Below, piece by piece: positions 57,085-64,000 of a stretch of DNA of 64,000 bases (positions are counted from its first letter, which is position 1; the number at the start of each line of letters is the position of its first letter). A program made the translations under genes and the position numbers. The notes below the pieces were generated by a model. It worked only from the letters and a program-made list of their open reading frames with translations. It did not search any database and was not told where the DNA came from. This DNA is from Batillaria attramentaria. Taxonomy: Eukaryota > Mollusca > Gastropoda > Batillariidae. The stretch lies in assembly GCA_018292915.2 (NCBI GenBank), contig JACVVK020000446.1, positions 436,001 through 500,000 on the forward strand, read 5' to 3'.

Positions 57085-58218
57085 CTAGTCATCCTGCATG
57101 GAGGTTATACGTCTGATTTCATAGGTGGGACGATCGACTGGGTTTGCAGATCCTTGTTGTCTTCTCAGTCGAAGCGATGAGCAACAAAGGATGTTCTTGA
57201 ACTTCTCCCTAAAGGTGACAGACAGTAAAGCATAGAGAATGGGATTCACGCAGGAGTTCATGTAAGACAGACAGTTTGACGCCACCTGCAGCCAGGCTAA
57301 CGGCACTGAATACTCGTATTTTATATACTTTTGCAGGATTAGAATCATCTGTATGGGCAGCCAGCAGACGCCAAACACAATTACCACAATGATGAGCATT
57401 CGTGTCACACGCTGTTTCACTCTTACGCTCTCCTGCGATTGGCTGTTACCCGGCACGTGACCACACAGCAGTATCCTCGCGGTCAGACTGTACATGATGC
57501 AGACGACAGTGAGCGGCAGCATGTAGCTGAATACTAGAAAGCTGACGTGAAAGAGTTTGCCTGTTTGAGGACTCGCCCGATGCTCCATGTTCAAGCAGGT
57601 GGAGCGATTCTCGCCATAGTACTGATAGGGCAGCACATCATATTGAAACAGCAAAGGCAAGTTACCTGAAAGGATCACGCTCCAGATGAAGGCTGTCGCC
57701 AGCCAAGCGTTACGCCGTCTGAGAATTCTCTTGGAGCGCATGGGGTGCGCAACAGCGACGTATCTTGCCAGGGCCATGAGCACCAGATTATACACGCTAG
57801 CGTATAGGCTACAGTAGAGCGTGTAGTTCACAAATTTGCAAACCACGCTGCTGAAAGGCCACGTAGTCGTGGCATAATGGACAGCTGAGAAAGGCAAGCA
57901 AAAGACAAGGAACAGCAGATCGGCCACGGCCAAGGACAGGATGAGGATGTTGGTGGCGTTCCGCATCTTCTTGTCGGCCAGCACCACTAGGATCACCAGC
58001 AGGTTGCCCACCAAGCCCAGCGCGAAGATGATGCCAAACATTGTAGGGACTGCTATGCTTATAATGCGATCAAATTCCAAATATGGATTTTTGAGACTAG
58101 TATTATAACGATGAGTGCTTGACGCTGACGGTAGTGTACCGTTAAGCCTCTCTAACCCAGACGTTGAAACAAAACCGTCTAAAATGTTCATAGTCGAGTT
58201 AATATATCCAGTCTCCAT
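57085..58218 (-). CDS. Rhodopsin-class peptide GPCR, galanin/allatostatin-A receptor-like (377 aa)
   Basis: Seven hydrophobic helices in one coding exon. The extracellular N-terminus has several N-glycosylation sites (NST, NGT, NTS). TM1 has GNLLVILVV, TM2 LAVADLLFL, Cys in WPFSSVVCKF for the ECL1-ECL2 disulfide (partner STCLN), TM6 CWLPIQ (285-290) and TM7 NPILY (325-329), then a CC pair for palmitoylation. TM2/TM3 wording resembles galanin and allatostatin-A (buccalin-type) receptors; the ligand is unproven. The DRY motif at the end of TM3 reads ARY (ALARYVAVAHP). The start is the first ATG (58218). The frame stays open upstream to an acceptor (TGTTACAG, exon border 58325), so at least one 5' exon exists beyond it and might add residues. 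Confidence 0.9.
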   Translation of the reverse strand: METGYINSTMNILDGFVSTSGLERLNGTLPSASSTHRYNTSLKNPYLEFDRIISIAVPTMFGIIFALGLVGNLLVILVVLADKKMRNATNILILSLAVADLLFLVFCLPFSAVHYATTTWPFSSVVCKFVNYTLYCSLYASVYNLVLMALARYVAVAHPMRSKRILRRRNAWLATAFIWSVILSGNLPLLFQYDVLPYQYYGENRSTCLNMEHRASPQTGKLFHVSFLVFSYMLPLTVVCIMYSLTARILLCGHVPGNSQSQESVRVKQRVTRMLIIVVIVFGVCWLPIQMILILQKYIKYEYSVPLAWLQVASNCLSYMNSCVNPILYALLSVTFREKFKNILCCSSLRLRRQQGSANPVDRPTYEIRRITSMQDD

Positions 58219-58325
58219 TTTCGGTTTTGTGTCAGTTCTTTGTATGATGATCAGGGCCTTTTTGCAAATATTGACACTTTCAGTAGAATCCGTAATGAAG
58301 AGTTTGTATCCAGTTGTCTCCACTC

Positions 58326-58684
58326 CTGTAACAGCAAGAATAATGTAAAATAGTGCTTTGCCCTTACATAGTTGTTTTTCGCTTCTTTTTTTTTTGTAAG
58401 AAAAGTTGTCAACATGTTCAAGGAATGTATATCACAAGCAAGGATGTAAATAAAACAATGAAAAAGCCGTTCAAAGTGAAAACAATGCCTAACTCTGGGT
58501 TTCGAAACCAGATATATTGCGCACCATGAATTTCGTGCTATGGAGATGTTTGCACAACGGGCGACCACCCCAACCCCCCCACCCCCACCCCCTCCCCCAG
58601 TCGTCCTCATCGTCGGCCCGTCGCATCCATCTCATTTTGTCCTTTAAACAAAAAGACTGAACACGCCTGGTCACTCAGAGCGTG
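58326..58684. other. GPCR 5' intron/upstream
   Basis: Contains the acceptor that precedes the GPCR exon. No upstream exon could be identified. Confidence 0.35.
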
Positions 58685-59003
58685 TGTTGTAGAGATCGCG
58701 AAAAGTCACTGCATTTCGATGGAAATTTCTAGACCATCCCAGAACATGCGAGTGCAGTAACGTCAGCAGATTACGTAACCTTGGAAAGATTCCGTACTTG
58801 CCAGTATGTTGCAGAATGTTCTAGATCTGACCTGTTAGTATATAAGCAGCACTGCACAGCGTTCTGGGTTCTTCCTCTTTCATGAGTTTGTTCTTGCGCC
58901 TCTTCTGTTAATAAAGTATTGGAGTTCTAGCCTGTTGTATCCCGTGTCTTCTCTGCGAGTGCACCGAGAGAGCGACATAGCAGGAGAAAAATACAACAGC
59001 GTG
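58680..59003 (+). mobile_element. Solo LTR with 5-bp TSD
   Basis: The LTR 58685-58998 (314 bp) starts TGTTGTA and ends TACAACA, an exact 7-bp inverted repeat with TG...CA termini. GCGTG flanks both sides. Inside are TATATAA near 58840 and AATAAA near 58909, in the order expected for U3-R-U5. No primer-binding site or internal region follows, so it is solo. The superfamily cannot be named from the LTR. Confidence 0.9.
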
Positions 59004-59049
59004 GCTATGTAGAAATGTGTACGGTCTGTTCGGAACTTAGTTTGGTTAC

Positions 59050-59244
59050 ATGGCAGACGCCGGATGTTTAGAGGTACACGTATACTTCAGTGGAGCGGAG
59101 TCATTTCTTTCTGTTTTTAATAAACGCCATGAGACTTTGGCTACAACTTGGGTTGAATATAGTGATACTGACCTGAAAAAAGCAGTGAATGGTTCTCTCC
59201 AGCGGCTTGTTTTCGTCAAAACAGACACCGTAGCTTTCCACTGA
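59050..59244 (+). CDS. Doubtful 64-aa open frame
   Basis: ATG to TGA with ordinary amino acid composition (HETLATTWVEYSDTDLKKAV). No domain recognised and no splice partner. It could be a short gene, a first exon or a decayed transposon piece. Confidence 0.15.
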   Translation: MADAGCLEVHVYFSGAESFLSVFNKRHETLATTWVEYSDTDLKKAVNGSLQRLVFVKTDTVAFH

Positions 59245-59407
59245 GTTGGCGTCCCGATTACACTGAGGAACCGCAGCCACTCCAGCCCAAGCCAAGCCGG
59301 CGAAGGAATGATCTTCTCACTCGACTACTTCCCCCCAGTCAGCGGTTCCACCAACCATTTGCTGGAGAAGCTGATGTGACCTGTTGTACAAATAGTCCTT
59401 TCACACA

Positions 59408-59882
59408 TTTCGTACCGCGCACGCGTATTCCACGTGTTTTTGACTCTTTTTCGGTTTTGGTCCTGTGTGCGAAAATCAGGCAAGATTTACGGTTCCTTAA
59501 CGACTCTTATTGCTTTGAAAGTGTTCAGCCCAACAAATTTAAAAAAAAATAAATAAATGAAATTCTAAATTCCGAAATTTAAATAGCTGAGCTGACCCTT
59601 CGCACCACGTGATTGTAATGTGTTTATGTCCAGTGTGTGAGAGAATGCGTGTCATTCACGTGAGCGTGCGTGTTGGGTTCAGTTCGCGGCGCTTTGAGCC
59701 GATTCACTGGCATCAAATTGGGTAAAGCGCCTATACAATGCTCATTATTATTGTTATTATTGCAGCAAACACGAATATAATCAACGTGCAACACTCCCAC
59801 TAAGCCAAATTTAAGTCCATGAATGAATTATTATTTTTTCAGTGGCGCACAACTCCAAACTTACTTGATAGGAACTGAGTCT
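59408..59882 (+). repeat. Interspersed repeat F, copy 2, interrupted by SINE C
   Basis: The two halves match 41407-41655 on both sides of the SINE at 59514-59756. Confidence 0.72.
59507..59763 (+). mobile_element. SINE family C, copy 6 (5'-truncated), inserted in repeat F
   Basis: GTTCAGCCCAACAAATTT, GCTGAGCTGACCCTTCGCAC, GGTAAAGCGCCTATACAATG and (ATT)n. TSD TTATTGC at 59507-59513 and 59757-59763. Confidence 0.85.
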
Positions 59883-59993
59883 GTTGTAGTCGCTGGGTAA
59901 GTTACTCAGTGTTTGCAGGGATTTCGCAGGCAGTTTGTCCCGTTGCTGATACTAATGATGATACGAACACTGACTGTCTCCCCTAATCGCCTT

Positions 59994-60033
59994 GCGCGGC
60001 GTAAAGCTCTAAATAACTAACTAACTAACTCCC
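59994..60033 (+). repeat. Element D 3'-end fragment
   Basis: CTTGCGCGGCGTAAAGCTCT followed by AAATAACTAACTAACTAAC; CCCCTAATCGCC flanks it on both sides (near 59981 and 60031), suggesting a 12-bp TSD. Confidence 0.7.
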
Positions 60034-60165
60034 CTAATCGCCACACTATTATATCTGGCATTTACTGACTCATGATCTCGGCTACGGACGGGCGAACGGC
60101 AAAATGCATCGGCGGGCTGAATGTTTCTGTCTCTAGGGAAGGAGTTTTTATCGTTTGTCACTCAA

Positions 60166-60245
60166 GCGGGGAGCCAGAATTGCCGAGTACTTAGAGTCAA
60201 TGTTTTACTATCAAAAGCTCGGGATGTATGTTCAAATCATGCTTA
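60166..60245 (+). mobile_element. SINE family B, copy 15 (decayed head only)
   Basis: GGGGAGCCAGAATTGCCGAG and AAAGCTCGGGATGTATGTTC align with the family head with many changes, including a damaged box B. Confidence 0.5.
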
Positions 60246-61922
60246 CTGCTCCTTTTCTCTTGTCCTTTTTTTCTATTTACTTTATTTTTTTATTATTGGT
60301 TAATTTCGTTTCCTTCTTATTTTTTCCTTTTTCTGTTTTTTTTTTCAGTTTTTTTTATTTTTTATTTTTAAGCTTGGGTCGGGGGGGGGGGGGGGGGTTG
60401 GGGGAGGGGGGTGGAGTCGTCTTTTACTGTCGATGCTAAGGTCGGTCATGAGCTCAGATCACGATTTGGATCTTCTCCCCCCCCCCCTTTTTTTTTAAAC
60501 ATTTCTCCTCTTTGTACTGTTTTGGCTAGCAAGCGTTGTGGAAAACCCCCCAAACAGCCAGTCAGAAAAGTACCAAATTGTACAAAGTACCCATTGTTTT
60601 CAAAAACAGTCAGCCAACCACGCCATTGTTATTACTGAGTCAGGCGTTGGTCGGGCACGAGGGCGGATGCACGGGGGTTAACATAGTGGTTTGAAGGTGT
60701 ACGATGAGACAGACATATTCCATGAGAAAGCATGTATGGTTGGTGATACATGGCGAGCGCCACTGACCATTTCAGCGCTGGAACGGACGGTGTAGGATGA
60801 TGTCTCTCCGCAGTTGCCAATAATTATATGAATTATTAATGGCGGCGTGGGTGCAGCAGGCGCTGTAGTTGTTGTTCAGCGGGGACTGAATACACACGTA
60901 TGTCTATTAGTGAGAAAATTTCGTGAATATTGCATGAAAATCAATCGCACCTTGTTGCTGGGATGAGGCTTCCAAAATGCTACACATACGTGAATATTCT
61001 GTGAACAGTAATATCACGAGACACAGGACAAATTAACGCTTGGTCTATTTCTTTCCCTTTCTTTCCATTCTCCCTGTCCCAACCTCTTTTATATTAGTCA
61101 GTTCTCAGGTTTAGTAATATAGTTATGCTTTTAAGTGTATGTCAGTCGTGTTTTTCTTTTCTCTTGTGGGCATATGCAATTTTCCCTTTCAAGTTTCTAG
61201 GCATAATAAAGAATTTTCAATTCAAGTTCAATTTCGAGTTTCACTGAGCATGTATCAAGGAGGGGAGTAACCTCGCTGTTCTGTCTCCATGTTAGAACAT
61301 CAGATCTGACTAGTCTAGACTAGGGCTCTGATCTAAGCCTTCTAACATGTTCCACCTCTTGCACCTCGGTACTACTACTGAGTTGTTTCCCTTCCTTATG
61401 GAATTGTAAATGTAGAAACACAGACAGACAGAAATACAGAAACAGACAGACTGACAGAGAATTAAATGAGGTCATCATGTTTAATTCTGTGGTCGGTTTC
61501 AAGAGATTTTAAGAACCAACACTCGCAGTCTGCTGCAAGACAAGCGCACAGGGACGACGGGGCAGCATCAATGAATGCCACCCTGACAGAGTGTTGCATG
61601 AGTAGTCTCCCTTGGAATGTTCCATCGACTCTTGCCAATATTCTAGATGTGCCAGCTCAAACTCACATCATATAGACATTACATTAAAACGTTTCCTTTT
61701 ATGCTTGAGTGATATCATGAACTCTTGACATATTTGTTCTTGTTCGTTTGTTCGTTTGTTGTTGTTGTTGTTTGTGTTGTTGTTGTTGTTGCTTTGTTGC
61801 TTGACAAATTGCGTCTGTTACGAATTCTGACACAGCTACGGAGCCTTGGGCGCATGTTCGAATCCCCCCCCCCACCCCACACCCCTTCCCCCGGGGGAGC
61901 AGCCCGAGTTACCCTTATTCCT
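60246..61922. other. Intergenic, nothing recognised
   Basis: T-rich and G-rich runs (60250-60420, 60478-60498) and (GTT)n near 61760. No supported gene. Confidence 0.4.
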
Positions 61923-62470
61923 GTATGTGACTGTAACCTGGTAGTAGCTGTACCATATACCAGTTACGTCGTTAGCCTGTCGCTAAAACTAAACAAAGTG
62001 ACCATTTCATTATTATATGTACGTTATCATCCAACCCACTACGTCAGTAGATGTGCGTCGCTCTAGTGAAATGACGTCCAGGCCTCTCTTCTGAAGTTTA
62101 CTCCGGTATCGGACTGTAACCTGGTGTAAGCTGTACCATTTACCGATTACGTCGGTAGCCTGTCGCTAAAACTAAACAAAGTGACCCGATTTCATTATTA
62201 TGTGTACGTTATCATCCAACCCACTACGTCAGTAGGTGTGTGTCGCTCTAGTGAAATGACGTCCAGGTCACTCTTCTGAAGTTTACTCGGGTATCGGACT
62301 GTAACCTGGTGTAAGCTGTACCATTTACCAGCGGTTACGTCGGTAGCATGCCCCTAAAACTAAACAAAGTGACCATTTCATTATTATGTGTATGTTATCA
62401 TCCAACCCACTACGTCAGAAGATGTGCGTCGTTCTAGTGAAATGACGTCCAACAAGTCTCTCTTCTGAAG
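61923..62470. repeat. ~184-bp satellite-like tandem repeat, three units
   Basis: Units start near 61923, 62106 and 62291, each with GACTGTAACCTGGT, AAACTAAACAAAGTGACC, ATCATCCAACCCACTACGTC and AGTGAAATGACGTCCA. Divergence between units is low. Confidence 0.93.
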
Positions 62471-62769
62471 ATTTTATTGTTTTGTCGCCCCCCTCCAACC
62501 ACAGTCATTGAAAACATCGACAGTTGACCGAGAATGGTGCACACCTGTTGTCCTCGGCCCAGTGGCAGTGTTCGAGAAGCAGGTGTTGCGCTGTTGAACG
62601 AACGTGATGTGTTGCGCAGCTTACGATCTATCGATTTCTGTATTGCGCATTCTTAACCGGCCGCTGCCCTGTTTTGTGAGTCGAGCCGGCGCGATATCTC
62701 ACGGGGACAATGGTCCCTCTCCCTGTATACTGCACTCCTGGATGGTGCAAGTTGCACCATAGTTAACTA

Positions 62770-63140
<371 letters not shown>

Positions 63141-63792
63141 TATAGATGCACCTATGACGTTCGTTGGCGGCCGTGTGAGCAAGGACTGCAACGGCCCGAA
63201 GTGATCATTGTGGCACCATTATGATACTACACAATCATCCGTGAACAATTTACGGTCGTCATGTTGGCAAGAAACACAACAAACAAACACAAAAAGGCGT
63301 GAAATCAGCTAAATGCATTTGCTTTTTGTTACGTTTGAGCTGTAGGGGATGACCTATCACTGAAAATAGTCGATCGCTTGCGTGGGGTTGGGCGATGTGG
63401 GTGTTGTTGGTGTGGTGATCGTTAGTGTACGTGTGTTTTGTGTGACGATATTTTTATTATTATTATACATGTGTATCAGTATATCTCGGCATGCACCAAT
63501 GAATCTACACCCACGAGCACAAAAACGAATAGATGGGATTCGCATGAGTGAATTTTAATTGTTTTTATTATTTTTATTATTATTATTATTATTGTTATTG
63601 CTGCACTACATGACGACAGTTACAAGTGCGGCTACAGTCGCAACAGTGCAGGAACACGTTGCATCCTTGTAACGGGGCCGCTGGACAGATATATGCGACT
63701 AAACAATTTATGTATGTATAGTACGTGTATGTATACGCAAAACGTGACCTAGATACTGGCCTATGGTATCAATATCATAGGTTACACTCATT
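63141..63792. other. Intergenic, nothing recognised
   Basis: Only (ATT)n near 63575 was noted. Confidence 0.4.
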
Positions 63793-63992
63793 TTATTTGC
63801 AAGTTGGAGGGCCGGGATAGCCGAATGGTACAGCTTTGGACTTTCAATGCTCGGGTCATGAGTTCGAATCCCGGTTGGGGTCAAATCTTTGTGCTGGTTT
63901 TTTTCTCGTTGCCCCGTCTTTGATATCACCCTTCCGTGGTGGAAAAGGGCGTTAAACTCCCCCCCCCCACCCACCCCACCTTATTTGCAAGT
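63793..63992 (+). mobile_element. SINE family B, copy 14 (complete, with TSD)
   Basis: The insert 63805-63980 has exact 12-bp TSD TTATTTGCAAGT. Box A TAGCCGAATGG and box B GAGTTCGAATCC intact. Confidence 0.92.
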
Positions 63993-64000
63993 CTCCCGTG

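Noticed and set aside
58219..58323. GPCR start 35 codons upstream
   Set aside because: The codon is GTG just after a splice acceptor, so this part is more likely 5'UTR or a continuation from an unseen exon.

Overview
The window is animal nuclear DNA, most likely from a marine mollusc and plausibly a gastropod. This rests on intron-split genes of metazoan families, very long (AC)n arrays, and many tRNA-derived SINEs, truncated non-LTR retrotransposons and MITEs. The species is an inference. No prokaryotic features, rRNA genes, genuine tRNA genes or CRISPR arrays were seen.

Three host genes and one nested gene can be built exon by exon with consistent reading phases. (1) A pleckstrin family gene (PH-DEP-PH) lies on the plus strand at 403-8374, with 10 coding exons and 378 aa. 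(2) A CACHD1-like gene (VWFA and Cache domain protein, an alpha2delta relative) lies on the minus strand from 51168 down to 17129, with 24 coding exons and 1249 aa. It runs from signal peptide to transmembrane helix and cytoplasmic tail. (3) Inside its 5.6-kb intron 6, on the same strand, is a complete 5-exon gene (38652 down to 36076, 279 aa). It joins a FAR1/CaRF-like basic region, a C48 (Ulp1)-like Gln/Cys motif without an upstream His/Asp half, and a C-terminal PHD-type finger. (4) A rhodopsin-class peptide GPCR resembling galanin/allatostatin-A receptors lies on the minus strand at 57085-58218, with its coding part in one exon.

Layout: 0.4-8.4 kb pleckstrin; 8.4-17.1 kb a tail-to-tail interval between pleckstrin and CACHD1, full of repeats; 17.1-51.2 kb CACHD1 with the nested gene at 36-38.7 kb; 51.2-57 kb repeat-rich intergenic DNA; 57-58.3 kb the GPCR; 58.7-59.0 kb a solo LTR; 59-64 kb intergenic repeats.

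The repeat content can be read in detail. Four SINE families have recognisable box A and box B sequences (called A, B, C and E here). A fifth short element, D, has a (TAAC)n tail. Two families of 5'-truncated non-LTR elements are present, plus hAT-like, mariner-like and PIF/Harbinger-like MITEs and several minisatellites. Many copies keep target-site duplications (TSDs), so their borders are exact. Nested insertions and one partial exon duplication allow a relative chronology. The genes do not form an operon or an obvious pathway.
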